From assembly GCA_903935095.1 (NCBI GenBank), contig CAIZQH010000012.1, positions 62,001-126,000 of the forward strand: a stretch of DNA of 64,000 bases. Direction: 5' to 3'. The notes under the pieces were generated by a model. The model did no database searches. It saw nothing but the letters and a program-made list of their open reading frames with translations, and was not told the DNA's origin. The stretch comes from an uncultured Flavobacteriales bacterium (lineage in GTDB: Bacteria; Bacteroidota; Bacteroidia; Flavobacteriales_D; Crocinitomicaceae). Within the stretch, counting starts at the first letter, position 1. Every line of letters starts with the position of its first letter. Shown here one piece after another: positions 44,501 to 53,432 of this stretch. Both the position numbers and the translations under genes were made by a program.

Positions 44501-45236
44501 TTTCTGGATTAATTTGAACTCGAGAAATATTATTTGTTCCATTCACAAAACACAATTGATCACCATCGAAGGACAACTCCACTTCATAAAAAATACTAGA
44601 ACTTGTCATGCTTAGATTACTCAAGTTGTTGCTCGAAACAAAGGATATTACTCCTGAATTAGAAATCTTATATACTTTAAGAGTAATGGGTATATTGTGG
44701 TTATTGGCATCAACCAAATAAATAAAACGTTCTTGGTTCGTATTTTCCCTACTAACGGCAATATTTCGATAATTCACTTGAGAACCTGAAATAGAAGTTA
44801 CGGTTGAAATAATTGGGGAATTCGTTTGTTGTAAATTGATTAATTTTACTGTGGTAGTAGACGCACCCCAACCACAATCGGTAGTAAAAAGAAAATACTT
44901 ACATGGATTACCTGGAAAAGGAACAATCATTGGCGGTGGATCTTGGAAAAAGTCCTCAGGTATGTCATCTACATAATACCCATTACGGTCATGTAATTCA
45001 CCATCTGAGAAACTGAAAAGCATTTCATTATTTAAACTATGAATGCCATCACTAAAATATTGTGGAACGGCATCCCCCATATTCGGTAAAGAACTTAGTT
45101 CAGGATTGATCCCATGAGAAAAATCGATTTGTTGATTCCCAAAATACCAAACATGTTGTTGGCTTTGGCTCCAGGTTTGTTGCAACATGGCAGAAAGCAC
45201 TAGGGTCGCGAAATAAATTGCATACTTTTTTTTCAT
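41520..45236 (-). CDS. large T9SS-exported protein with beta-propeller and beta-helix regions
   Basis: 1238 residues. A signal peptide (MKKKYAIYFATLVLSAMLQQ) is followed by HVWYFGNQQIDFSHG, common at the start of Bacteroidota secreted propeller proteins. Residues about 50-380 look like a WD40/TolB-type propeller. About 400-790 look like a right-handed parallel beta-helix with many short Asn/Ser-rich repeats, a fold found in adhesins and polysaccharide lyases. A helical segment (about 880-1130) precedes the C-terminal sorting domain (LSIFPNPSADFISFN ... LRNGMYVLKVVYP). It has its own promoter at 45263-45293. Substrate unknown; adhesion is as likely as catalysis. Confidence 0.85.
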   Translation of the reverse strand: MKKKYAIYFATLVLSAMLQQTWSQSQQHVWYFGNQQIDFSHGINPELSSLPNMGDAVPQYFSDGIHSLNNEMLFSFSDGELHDRNGYYVDDIPEDFFQDPPPMIVPFPGNPCKYFLFTTDCGWGASTTTVKLINLQQTNSPIISTVTSISGSQVNYRNIAVSRENTNQERFIYLVDANNHNIPITLKVYKISNSGVISFVSSNNLSNLSMTSSSIFYEVELSFDGDQLCFVNGTNNISRVQINPENGEIEGYENYQLNGYSGVKSIEFSANGERLYFTSYNELNEYFISYTDFNSEDNVSMSSGYSFTDAHLELTYLTNNQTLACLTTDNQLFFIDDIELTPSLRPNVIIQIPSGHDGVTDFVHLPKQIDGEDYSARFINTDDCCPIYVNTNQRVNLISSNTVWENSLYSNFADVWRIQPGVTLTIQNSTIKFEDYAKIIVSPGAKLKLDNTILTSSSCGTMWDGIVLEGNANFAQTPINQGTVEMINQSVIENALTGIRVYGLNSNGSTDWSKTGGIVSAKNSTFLNNYRDVEFLSYKHENFSLFEKCQFKTNAQLLNNSTLKWHVSMYDVSGIKYLGCEFSNELSNVSFMERGGGIKSVDAGYIVSGLCESIGIYGTPCQDMTYSQFTNLAFGIDGTNPGVLQTIDISYSTFDKVFRGIQMYKVDLVNIHDNILQLDNYQNTTGINLNRCSQYNVSGNEFEGLDDLSITTNGIFIINSNQDGFLTFDNEIYRNTFNKVTHGIRAHGYNGSLPATPAFPIGEHGLTFKCNRFVNGVNSDIYSSGLIKSQQGNCLTISGLSDLSPASNLFSNSSTLVADFWHEGTQQIDYCYKPFTDLNNHSVPSIGLFNSLNTQINSCDQLPSFNFNTYCPQLRFDLVQKPLKQLQLDLIEIADQIRDSINGGDKEAILLLIENADPMVVNAQLNPLAGKLTPDVLVAVLNEAPRIPYGMIKDILLLNTPLNEEVKNAVLNSEMPAYLKSSLIIPTGKCQVDVLLGTMYEYEKEAALVGNEILRKIMRDTTIVNSLDSLAKALNENALNNANRIQLVDVNMKMKNYVAVDSILTILELENGFESYCQLQRLFLQLESVPGHCMAAKTDSTIMWQLSGLSNLDPNSLESQVATKLIEFAMEINAFDEIPPVVYTRSAMATKETTSLDEFCGLSIFPNPSADFISFNLGLEDQDKAQIKIVNMGGQVVYEEEIGSDKSTIDIRSLRNGMYVLKVVYPNDLQLESQFTKY

Positions 45237-45262
45237 ATAAATAGATTTAATTAATAATTGAC

Positions 45263-45293
45263 CAAATCTATTTTCTTAGTAGGAGCACAGCAA
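45263..45293 (-). promoter_or_regulatory. promoter of the 1238-residue T9SS gene
   Basis: On the minus strand TTG (45291-45293), 20-bp spacer, TAGATTTG (45263-45270). It matches the Bacteroidota consensus and lies 26 bp before the ATG, in the gap after the regulator gene. Confidence 0.7.
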
Positions 45294-45347
45294 ATTAAAA
45301 GCCCCTAACAATTTTGCTGAAATGAAACCAGAGAAGTACTATTTATT

Positions 45348-46103
45348 CTAAATCTCACCTCTTAGTCGTGTCATTCTTCGATTTCTTCGAGCGTCTTCAA
45401 CCGCATTAAAGCCTCCTTCAATTTCTTCGTTTGTGCGTGGAATGTATACTCCATTTATGATACAAACACGCATCAATGCGTTTGAAGTTTTAACATCAAA
45501 TGCTCTCATTAATTTTGTTCTTGTGAGGTCAACGGTCTTTTTTGAGGCTGAGATTTTATCCGCAATTTCTTCACTTCTGAGTCCATCACAAATCATCATG
45601 AGTACTTCTAAATCTCTGTCCGTAAGAGAATTGTGTTGTTTTATTTGTTCAATGTTTTTTTGCTCCTCATATCCGCTGAAAATTGTATTTTCCGCAAAAG
45701 GACTTAGATGTTTACCGACTTTATATACTTTCTCTATTGCTTCAACCATTTCAGCAATAGAGCAATTTTTAAGTAAATAAGCCGAGACTCCTTCTTTAAG
45801 CAATTTAAAAGCTATTTCTGGGTCGTCATGCATAGAAAGTATGATAACCTTTACAGGAATATTTTCTCGAACTATTTTTTTGAAAGTTTTGACTCCATTT
45901 AATATGGGCATTTCAATATCTAACAAAACAATATCGATTGGATGGCTTGTCAACTTTTCAAGAAATTCTTGACCGTTTTCAGCTTCAAATACAATTTCAA
46001 ATTGATTACGGAACTCGCTTAATAACTTAGCGATTCCAGTTCTCACCAAAAGTTGGTCATCAACTATGGCAATTCTAATGGGCTTAAGATTGATCATGTC
46101 CAT
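45348..46103 (-). CDS. LuxR/NarL-type response regulator
   Basis: 251 residues. The receiver domain shows the acid pocket VDDQ (Asp15, Asp16), phospho-acceptor Asp62 in VLLDIEMPILNG, and the conserved Lys in AYLLKN. A NarL-type HTH follows (LTDRDLEVLMMICDGLRSEE ... KKTVDLTRTKLM). About 35 basic residues extend beyond the HTH (ARRNRRMTRLRGEI), longer than usual. It starts 4 bp after the histidine kinase gene, so the two form a two-component system. Targets unknown; the adjacent T9SS genes are candidates. Confidence 0.92.
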   Translation of the reverse strand: MDMINLKPIRIAIVDDQLLVRTGIAKLLSEFRNQFEIVFEAENGQEFLEKLTSHPIDIVLLDIEMPILNGVKTFKKIVRENIPVKVIILSMHDDPEIAFKLLKEGVSAYLLKNCSIAEMVEAIEKVYKVGKHLSPFAENTIFSGYEEQKNIEQIKQHNSLTDRDLEVLMMICDGLRSEEIADKISASKKTVDLTRTKLMRAFDVKTSNALMRVCIINGVYIPRTNEEIEGGFNAVEDARRNRRMTRLRGEI

Positions 46104-46107
46104 GAAA

Positions 46108-46908
46108 TTAATCTATTTGTTTCGATAGTTTGATAAGACCGGTATTGTTATCTCTGCTAAAGAAAAGTTGAGCTTGAATCATGTTGAGTCGGTAGCGAAT
46201 GTTTTCTAAGCCTAGATTTTCAGAATATTCAGATAAACGCAAATAATCATCTTGGGTGATGGTAATACCATCATGTTCTATACAGAGCAAAAGGTTTTGA
46301 TTTTCAAAACAGATTTTTATGGAAATAGAATTCGGGTGACTATGCTTCAGTAAATTGGTAATTAGTTCACTAGCAATATAAAAGAAGTGCATCATCACCT
46401 CGTCAGAAAGTTCAACTTCCTCCGGTAGTTCATCAATAAATTTAAAATCATTGATCACATGTTTGGACTTTTGAGAACTCATTCGCCTGAGGCTTTCAGC
46501 CAATCCAAAACGGACTAAATAATGAGGCATTAACTCTTTGAATAAATTTCTGAGATTGTGAGTTCCTTCGTCCAAGAGTTCAACTGCATTGTAAAAAAAT
46601 TCTTTGTTTACTTGCCCTTTTTTAAAGCTGTCCTCCACATGGGATAAATTTTTACTGACAATAGAGAGAAGCGCGCCAACTTCATCGTGTAATCGACGCG
46701 CAATTCTGTTTCGTTCTGTTTCTTGGGATGTAATAGTATTGTGTAACAGCTCAATTTCTTTTTTATCTTTTTCTTCTTGTATCAACCGGTTCCCAAGTTC
46801 ATGTATCACTTGATTTTTACGAGCAAGTAAAACCATTCCTAATCCCATTAAAAATGCAAAACCCATACTTAGGGCTATTATCAATCCTATTTCTTCCGGA
46901 GAGACCAT
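46108..46908 (-). CDS. membrane-bound HisKA_3 sensor histidine kinase
   Basis: 266 residues. One N-terminal membrane helix (IGLIIALSMGFAFLMGLGMV), a short coiled coil, then the HisKA_3 dimerisation helix with the phospho-acceptor His in IARRLHDEVGALLSIV. The HATPase domain has the N-box ASELITNLLKHSHPNSISI. The glycine-rich lids are reduced (IEHDGITI, SENLGLENIRYRL), as in many Bacteroidota NarX-like kinases. There is no periplasmic sensor, so signal input may come from the polytopic protein encoded just upstream (overlap 22 bp). Confidence 0.9.
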   Translation of the reverse strand: MVSPEEIGLIIALSMGFAFLMGLGMVLLARKNQVIHELGNRLIQEEKDKKEIELLHNTITSQETERNRIARRLHDEVGALLSIVSKNLSHVEDSFKKGQVNKEFFYNAVELLDEGTHNLRNLFKELMPHYLVRFGLAESLRRMSSQKSKHVINDFKFIDELPEEVELSDEVMMHFFYIASELITNLLKHSHPNSISIKICFENQNLLLCIEHDGITITQDDYLRLSEYSENLGLENIRYRLNMIQAQLFFSRDNNTGLIKLSKQID

Positions 46909-47501
46909 ATTGTAAAAGTATTGGATAAATTAAATAGGACGGATAAAGTGGCTAAAACGATAAATCCATAATCAAAAGCTTTCTCATTAGCAATTGCATA
47001 CTGCTCAAAAAGCAGGTAAAAAATAGATGCCAAATAGTATATAAAAACTGAAATAAGAGGAGTGGATTTTTGTTTTGGTGAGTTATTGAAATAAAGATAA
47101 TACCAACCTAATCCAATAATAATACTATAGGTAAAAATAGCGCTTAGTGAGTTCAAGTGGGTTAAATCGGACGTTAAGAAAAGATCTGATAAAAACACTA
47201 AAAAAGCGCAGAACATTAGTAAATTCAATATACTTATCCTTTTCTCTAAATCAAATAATTTGGATATAATAAGAAATTCAATTAAAACCGAAAAGTGATA
47301 AATCGGAATTGAATTTTTTATGGTAAACATTAAAATTAAAATTCCAATATTTGACATTAACCTTTCAAATGTTAATAGTTGATACCAGAACTTAAAATCA
47401 GAAGGATTAAAGGAAATAGATTTATAATAAAGGATATTTATAAGAACTGGTAGAGCACTTGAAATAATAGAAAGATAAAAAAGTAATATTACTGTATTCA
47501 A
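46887..47501 (-). CDS. polytopic membrane protein, probable sensor partner of the kinase
   Basis: 204 residues from the TTG at 47501, chosen because it overlaps the preceding stop as TTGA and begins with a membrane helix (MNTVILLFYLSIISSALPVL). About six to seven helices follow, with few charged loops. There is no match to a named transporter or sensor. It overlaps the histidine kinase gene by 22 bp. The tight coupling suggests that it senses a membrane signal for the kinase, which has no sensor domain of its own; that is inference. Confidence 0.65.
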   Translation of the reverse strand: MNTVILLFYLSIISSALPVLINILYYKSISFNPSDFKFWYQLLTFERLMSNIGILILMFTIKNSIPIYHFSVLIEFLIISKLFDLEKRISILNLLMFCAFLVFLSDLFLTSDLTHLNSLSAIFTYSIIIGLGWYYLYFNNSPKQKSTPLISVFIYYLASIFYLLFEQYAIANEKAFDYGFIVLATLSVLFNLSNTFTIWSLRKK

Positions 47502-47812
47502 GAATTCAATGGATTTTTCCCTGAACAATAAGGAGGACAAATGGCACCGCGGTCAGCAAGAATTCCTTGGTAGAGGTCATTCCCTAAACTATCGACTCCT
47601 GTAATAACGAGGTTGGTTGCTCCGGCATCGTTTTTTGCAAAGTAAAATCTCAACCCTTGACATTCATTTTGATTTAATATTTCCTTAAGAATCTGCTTGG
47701 AAAAATTAACTGCAATTGTTTCACCGGGTTGAACCGAATTTCTGTAACGTGAAGTCATTTCTGACCCTTCTTCCAAGGTGATAAATTCACCTTCATTTCC
47801 ATTCAAAGACAT
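47498..47812 (-). CDS. small protein at the head of the two-component operon
   Basis: 104 residues, with no signal peptide or membrane helix. It begins MSLNGNEGEFITLEEGSEM and ends ICPPYCSGKNPLNS. The middle predicts alternating strands and helices (GETIAVNFSKQILKEILNQ, LRFYFAKNDAGATNLVITGV). I do not recognise the family. It is the first gene of a four-gene signalling operon and its stop overlaps the start of the membrane protein by 4 bases. Confidence 0.6.
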   Translation of the reverse strand: MSLNGNEGEFITLEEGSEMTSRYRNSVQPGETIAVNFSKQILKEILNQNECQGLRFYFAKNDAGATNLVITGVDSLGNDLYQGILADRGAICPPYCSGKNPLNS

Positions 47813-47961
47813 AGTATTATTATTAAAGTTAGAAATAAATTATTTTCGACACGAAATTAAAATTATAAGTTCATTTAGGTAATAAGATTGTTTGATAATA
47901 GGAATATTGGTAATCATATTTAGAATAAGTACTAATTTAAAAAAAAGGTAAAATTATACGG

Positions 47962-49239
47962 TTATTGCACTTGAATCTGTCTCACCGCCGTTTTACCTTC
48001 GCTACTGACCTTCACTAAGTAATTACCTGGACTCAAGAACTGACAATCGACAGCGAAATGTGTGTTTTGGATATCGGTGAAAGTGGCTAATTGGCGTCCG
48101 GATAAATCACAGATTTCCAATTGGTCCAGTAAGGAGCTTGATTCAATGTTAAGTTCGTTGACCGCTGGATTTGGATAAACTTCAAGGGAGAATCCATCAA
48201 GGTCGTTTGTTAAACCAACGTTTTGCAGCGGTTGCGTGACATAATTCGTGGTGATGCCACCTGCGTTTGTGGTTTTTAGCAACTTAATTATACCCGAATC
48301 TTGGTTAACAGCAAAAGCGTAAGCGATATCGTTATCGATAAATTCTAATCGAGTGAAAAAAAGCAATGAATCAGACGGTAAGGTACAAACCTGTTTGAAA
48401 AAACTTTGACCTCCATCCATGCTGCGCAATGGCCTTTGGTTGATTCCGAAAATTCCGCTTGCATTGATGGCAACTTTGGAAATACCTCCGATTATGAAGT
48501 GAATTACACTTGTGTTACCCCCAAGTTCAGAAATGGTAAGAGCGTCTAACATGTTTCCCCATCCATCATTACAGTGATTAATTCGTACTAAAGTATCTCC
48601 GTAAGATCCCGTAGATTCAACTCCTCCGATGCCATAGCATTCTAGCACGTTTGTTTGTGCAGTAAGGGAAGATGTATTCGTAAAATACACGTCATTGTTG
48701 TAAAAAGAAGCCACTTCTGTACCTAAATTGACAAGGAATTTTCCAGAGCTGGTGTTTAGCAATGACCAATTCGTGCCATAATTGTTTGTGAAATACATCC
48801 CATCATAACAACTCACAAATCCGGTGCTGTCATTTGTAAATACCATGCAATCGCTTTCTAAAATGCCCAAAGTGTTGAATATTTCGTGTTGGCTCCAAGT
48901 CTGACCTGCATCCATTGAACGATATATTTGTTTGCTTTGATAAGAACCGGGATTCACAATTAAATTACCAGCAGCGTAGATAATGGAATCCGATACCATT
49001 ACAATATTTATAAAATAACCTTCCACAGTTGTTGTAGAATCCCAAGTAATTCCACCATCAATGGTGCGGTAAAAGGTATTTGTATTATTGCTATATGAAA
49101 TAAGAAATCCTCGTTCTTCATTGATAAAATCGAAATCTGTTATAGAATGAATAGGAGATGATACATCAAATGTTTTCACAGGGCTCCATTGAGCTTGTAA
49201 CATGTGACTAAAAAATAGAAGACATATTAATGGTTTCAT
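47962..49239 (-). CDS. T9SS-exported YCF48-like repeat protein
   Basis: 425 residues. A signal peptide (MKPLICLLFFSHMLQAQ) is followed by BNR/YCF48-type propeller repeats, each with a TxDGGxTW-like turn (FYRTIDGGITWDST, YRSMDAGQTWSQHE, NNYGTNWSLL, RSMDGGQSFF). The type A sorting domain is LEVYPNPAVNELNIES ... LSPGNYLVKVSSEG. The stop of the 1304-residue gene lies upstream with a 4-bp overlap, so the two are coupled. Function unknown beyond surface or secreted location. Confidence 0.85.
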   Translation of the reverse strand: MKPLICLLFFSHMLQAQWSPVKTFDVSSPIHSITDFDFINEERGFLISYSNNTNTFYRTIDGGITWDSTTTVEGYFINIVMVSDSIIYAAGNLIVNPGSYQSKQIYRSMDAGQTWSQHEIFNTLGILESDCMVFTNDSTGFVSCYDGMYFTNNYGTNWSLLNTSSGKFLVNLGTEVASFYNNDVYFTNTSSLTAQTNVLECYGIGGVESTGSYGDTLVRINHCNDGWGNMLDALTISELGGNTSVIHFIIGGISKVAINASGIFGINQRPLRSMDGGQSFFKQVCTLPSDSLLFFTRLEFIDNDIAYAFAVNQDSGIIKLLKTTNAGGITTNYVTQPLQNVGLTNDLDGFSLEVYPNPAVNELNIESSSLLDQLEICDLSGRQLATFTDIQNTHFAVDCQFLSPGNYLVKVSSEGKTAVRQIQVQ

Positions 49240-52200
49240 AGTTTAATGATTATTTTGTCAAAAATGTTTGTATTCGATTGATATTTAATCAAGTATGTTC
49301 CTGAAGAAAAATTGTTTAGGTCAATTTCCACTTTATTATTTTTATAGTGATTCTTGAATATTGTTTTACCTGATAAGTCATACAATGAGAGTGTAAATTC
49401 TGTATCATCCGTTTCCAAAATTAAAATATGTTCAGTAGGATTTGGAAATATTTTTATTTTACCGTCAATTTCCGTAATTGAACTTGACGCTGTACTTGGA
49501 ATTTCTAAACCGTCTAATTCAAACATCGCAAACCATGTTGTTTGAAACATTGAAGTAGTCGGACCAATTAAATTTCCTAGGAAAAAGTCGTTTGACGAAG
49601 TATTGTCGTCGTACTCTTCTAAAAATAAATAATCTGTTGGAGGAGTGTTTAATCCATTGTTGGTGTGTGTATTTCCAGCGTAAAATAAGCGATTGTCAAA
49701 TTCCGAGTAACTAATTCCACTTGGACCATCGGAGAACTTGCCATTTCCAAAATAGGTGCTATATTTTAAGTCAAAGTTTTTGTCGAAGACGGCAATATAA
49801 GCATCCAAAGCTAAGAATGATGATAAATTTTTATCATTACTTACATAAAAGTCTTGAGGTTGAATTGTTGGCATTTGAATTTTAGGGCTATATTGACTTG
49901 AACTGTTCGTTGCACCAGAAATAGAACAAATCCCTGATTTACTTACTGTTATTGAGGCTTCTGTGTACGATAATCCGTATTCACTTGTTAATTCCATTTC
50001 TTCTCCACCACCACCGAAATATCCGGCATCGGAAATGACAATTGGTAATCCTTCAGTAATTGGACTTGTCTTAAAAATGAAATGATTAAGATTGGAGCCA
50101 GAATGAGGTGGAATTGAAAATCCATTCCCAATGACAGGTAAATTAGTACTTCCGGTACAAATACTGTTCCCAATTTGAGGATATGCTGTTTTACCAATGG
50201 CATATACTGAGCCGCTATTATCAGAATCGAGACCTGTGATACCGTCACCACAATTGCCTCCATAATACATGCTATGGGTTAATGTTCCTTGTTCTGATAA
50301 AACTGCGAAAAAACCATCAATTACGCCACCATTGAACGCTTGGGTTTGAGGTATTGTTGCTGGATTGTTGAGCACTGGCATCGTTAAACTTTTGGTAGTT
50401 CCAGCGATATAAACTTTATTTGAATTGTCTGAAGTGATGGAGGATATTTGCTCACAATCCCAACCATTCACCCAATTCAAATCATCTAAAGAATTGAATT
50501 TCAAAAGCATTCCTTTTCCTGTTGTAACATTAGTGGCATTCGCAAGTGGAATAAGGTTTGTTGAGGAACTTCTTGAACCTACCACATAAGTGTTCTCTGC
50601 TTGATCTAAATGAATATCAAATACACCTTCGCGATCATCACCTCCATAGTAGCTGCTCCAAATTAATTGCCCATTTTGGTTAAAATGGGCAATAAAAATA
50701 TCAAGACAATTTTGATAAATAGCCCCACATGTATTACTTTGATCGCCGATATAACCGGTTTGGTTTATATTGGCTATAGGTAAATCCGTTGATCTGGTAA
50801 TTCCCGAAATATAGATTTTCGTGCCATTTTCAGTACAAGCGATCTTTGCACCTGATTCATCTGGGTAATATTCAAGGGAAGTATAGTTGGGTATTTCACC
50901 TCCATAAAATGTAAACCATACAGGCTCAATTAAGTTATTGAATTTCAATATGAATGCATCTAATCCTCCAGTATATGGAATGGATGAAGTAACCCCAGGG
51001 TAATTTAGTACGTTTACTTCATTTGTTTCTCCACTATAGTAAGCATTCCCAAATTTATCTGTACAAACATCTCGCGAGCTTGTTTGGCCATTTACACCAA
51101 AATAAGTGCTCCATTGAAGATTATCCCCTAAAAGTTTCGCTGTTTCTTCCAATTGATTTCCGTCCTTCATGACAATATAAAGGGTTTGAAAAGGATTGTA
51201 GCCGGAAACATTTATTGCAATATTTCCATTTGCATTTATGTAATAGTTTGCTTGAAAAGTGGTGATTACATTCGTTGAAGATATTTGGTAGGCAATTGGT
51301 TGCTCAAAGTCAATGATTCCAATACTATTATGTACGATTAATTTTTCATTCAATATTTCGAAGGAGCTTATTCCGTTCCAATTAATTTCAATATTACTTA
51401 AATCACCTCTTTTACCCTTCGCAAAAGTTAACTTAATGCCAGAAGAGTTGTGATTAATTTTCAAATCTGTATATGGATAAATTTTAGGAATGTAAATGTC
51501 CTTAAATTCACGTACTTCCACAATTCCTTTGCTATTATTACTGCTGAAAAAATTTCTTTTTAACTCATTTGGCCCTCTTTCTACGAGATTGCTCAAATTC
51601 CCATTTATGAACATTAAATCGGATCGATTCACATCATATAACTTTTGGATGGAATCTACGAGTGACATTTGCGTAAAGGAAATATGTTCATTTGTTATCC
51701 CGTCAACATATTTTAAACCAGAGGAATAAAATGCAACTTTATCCGAGTAATCATTTGAGGAAGAAAACGATTTTAGTTGACCGTTATTTTTAATATAACC
51801 GTAGTAAACAGGTTGAATTTCACCATCAATATTTGGAATTGTATCAACTTGATAAGATTGAAGCTTAATAATTGTTGATTTTACAGAATTTGCCTCTGTA
51901 GTTTCTCCTGAAACCCAAATCCCTAATTGCGATGCAATAATTTTCTGATTGACATCCAATTCCCCGGCTCGATCAAGACGGTAATTACCTGTAATTTCTC
52001 CGGAATTATCTAATTCATAAATCAACCAATCTTTTGATGAGTTCTCATGAACAATTCCCTCAGCGATAATGTATATTTTATTGAACGCGCCTTCAACTAT
52101 GTCAATACCTCCAAAATCAACATCATTGATTGGACTAGCAATAATTTTTCTCCAAAGACTCGCGAAATTCATGGAAACAGATTCAACGACAATTTTTTGA

Positions 52201-53150
52201 TTTCCAAGAGAGTCGATATAATTACCAGTAATGTAAATCTGATTATTAATAAGTTCAATATCCTTATAGATGCTTTTTGGTAAGTCACTAATAAAAGATC
52301 CTAATACGTTCATGCTACTTAGTTCTACTGCATGAACAACTCCATTGAAACCATTTTCATTTTTTTGTCCTACTACAACACAATAATCCATATATGTTCG
52401 AATGGCTTTTGGAATATGTAGTCCATTGGAATTTTCGATATCGATTTGATTTATAAGAGAAAGTGTATTCGAAAATTTCTGAATGTGCGAGAATGATGAA
52501 GTACTCGTTTGCTTTTTACTAAGAACTATAAGGTTACCTAAATAGTCAATAGAAAAATCTATAGGTTTAAGATAATCATTATTTGAAAGCGCCTGGGTAT
52601 ATTCAGAAGCACTTTGTCCGTTAGAATACTGGTATGATTTTATAAATAATTGTTCAGAAGCAAGGTTGTTTTTTGAACCAAGAATGTATACTTTATTATT
52701 GGATTCTTGTATCCTTAAAAACTTGGTGTTCAGTGGTAAATTGGTGGAATTATCCCAAATTAAGTTACCTGTCAAACTGAATTTATGAACATGGATATCG
52801 ATGTCCTGACCGTTGTATTCTTGTGTTAACAATAACAGATTCTGATCGGAAGTTAATTCGAGATCTACAATGTCTGCACTTACAGAAGGATTCAATACGA
52901 TTGTATTCCAAATAATTCCTCCTCCTGGGGTTGCGCTAAAGAGTTTAACAATGTTGTTATCAATTACAGAATAATATAAATTGCCAGAAGCGTCAATCAC
53001 AAAATCAGAATGTTCACTATTGAAAGTAACCCCATAGTCTTGTTCCCATTCTTTGTCTAAATATGAAATTTGAGCAAATGAGTTCAAGTTTGTCAAGACG
53101 ATTAATAGAAAACTGAATAAAATAGGTTGAATTTTTCGGTGATAAAACAT
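49236..53150 (-). CDS. large T9SS-exported SBBP-repeat protein
   Basis: 1304 residues. A signal-like start (IQPILFSFLLIVLTNLNSFA) precedes propeller-like repeats. A central DUF7948-type segment has VYYGYIKNNGQL, and several SBBP repeats follow (LQWSTYFGVNG, WSSYYGGDDREG, YSTYFGNG). Such proteins are common in Bacteroidota and are large surface-exposed propellers. The C-terminal sorting domain is IKIFPNPTEHILILE ... FSSGTYLIKYQSN. A TAGTTTTG box at 53213-53220 on the minus strand is a possible -7 element. Overlaps the next gene by 4 bp. Confidence 0.85.
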   Translation of the reverse strand: MFYHRKIQPILFSFLLIVLTNLNSFAQISYLDKEWEQDYGVTFNSEHSDFVIDASGNLYYSVIDNNIVKLFSATPGGGIIWNTIVLNPSVSADIVDLELTSDQNLLLLTQEYNGQDIDIHVHKFSLTGNLIWDNSTNLPLNTKFLRIQESNNKVYILGSKNNLASEQLFIKSYQYSNGQSASEYTQALSNNDYLKPIDFSIDYLGNLIVLSKKQTSTSSFSHIQKFSNTLSLINQIDIENSNGLHIPKAIRTYMDYCVVVGQKNENGFNGVVHAVELSSMNVLGSFISDLPKSIYKDIELINNQIYITGNYIDSLGNQKIVVESVSMNFASLWRKIIASPINDVDFGGIDIVEGAFNKIYIIAEGIVHENSSKDWLIYELDNSGEITGNYRLDRAGELDVNQKIIASQLGIWVSGETTEANSVKSTIIKLQSYQVDTIPNIDGEIQPVYYGYIKNNGQLKSFSSSNDYSDKVAFYSSGLKYVDGITNEHISFTQMSLVDSIQKLYDVNRSDLMFINGNLSNLVERGPNELKRNFFSSNNSKGIVEVREFKDIYIPKIYPYTDLKINHNSSGIKLTFAKGKRGDLSNIEINWNGISSFEILNEKLIVHNSIGIIDFEQPIAYQISSTNVITTFQANYYINANGNIAINVSGYNPFQTLYIVMKDGNQLEETAKLLGDNLQWSTYFGVNGQTSSRDVCTDKFGNAYYSGETNEVNVLNYPGVTSSIPYTGGLDAFILKFNNLIEPVWFTFYGGEIPNYTSLEYYPDESGAKIACTENGTKIYISGITRSTDLPIANINQTGYIGDQSNTCGAIYQNCLDIFIAHFNQNGQLIWSSYYGGDDREGVFDIHLDQAENTYVVGSRSSSTNLIPLANATNVTTGKGMLLKFNSLDDLNWVNGWDCEQISSITSDNSNKVYIAGTTKSLTMPVLNNPATIPQTQAFNGGVIDGFFAVLSEQGTLTHSMYYGGNCGDGITGLDSDNSGSVYAIGKTAYPQIGNSICTGSTNLPVIGNGFSIPPHSGSNLNHFIFKTSPITEGLPIVISDAGYFGGGGEEMELTSEYGLSYTEASITVSKSGICSISGATNSSSQYSPKIQMPTIQPQDFYVSNDKNLSSFLALDAYIAVFDKNFDLKYSTYFGNGKFSDGPSGISYSEFDNRLFYAGNTHTNNGLNTPPTDYLFLEEYDDNTSSNDFFLGNLIGPTTSMFQTTWFAMFELDGLEIPSTASSSITEIDGKIKIFPNPTEHILILETDDTEFTLSLYDLSGKTIFKNHYKNNKVEIDLNNFSSGTYLIKYQSNTNIFDKIIIKL

Positions 53151-53432
53151 GATATTTTTTAAGTTAAGAAAATATTATGTTGCATAAAACAGAATGCAAC
53201 AATTACAGATTCCAAAACTATAATTCTTCCGAGTACACCTTACTATGAAGATTGCTAATAAAAAATACTAGAAGTTCTAAAAGTGATTTTATGATAAACA
53301 AGAATGGGAGAATGTTTTTCAGGCAATAAAATATACATGAATGGAAGAAACAGTATAGGAAAAAGAATTTTACTATTTAAGATGGGGTAGAGCGTAATCA
53401 TTTATTCTAATAATCTGAAGAGTTAATTCAGA
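53151..53432. other. 282-bp AT-rich gap
   Basis: The gap holds the upstream region of the 1304-residue gene, including TAGTTTTG on the minus strand (53213-53220). The 12-mer TATGTTGCATAA occurs here and again near 58300. Nothing else is recognised. It marks the border between the T9SS cluster and the second accessory block. Confidence 0.5.
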
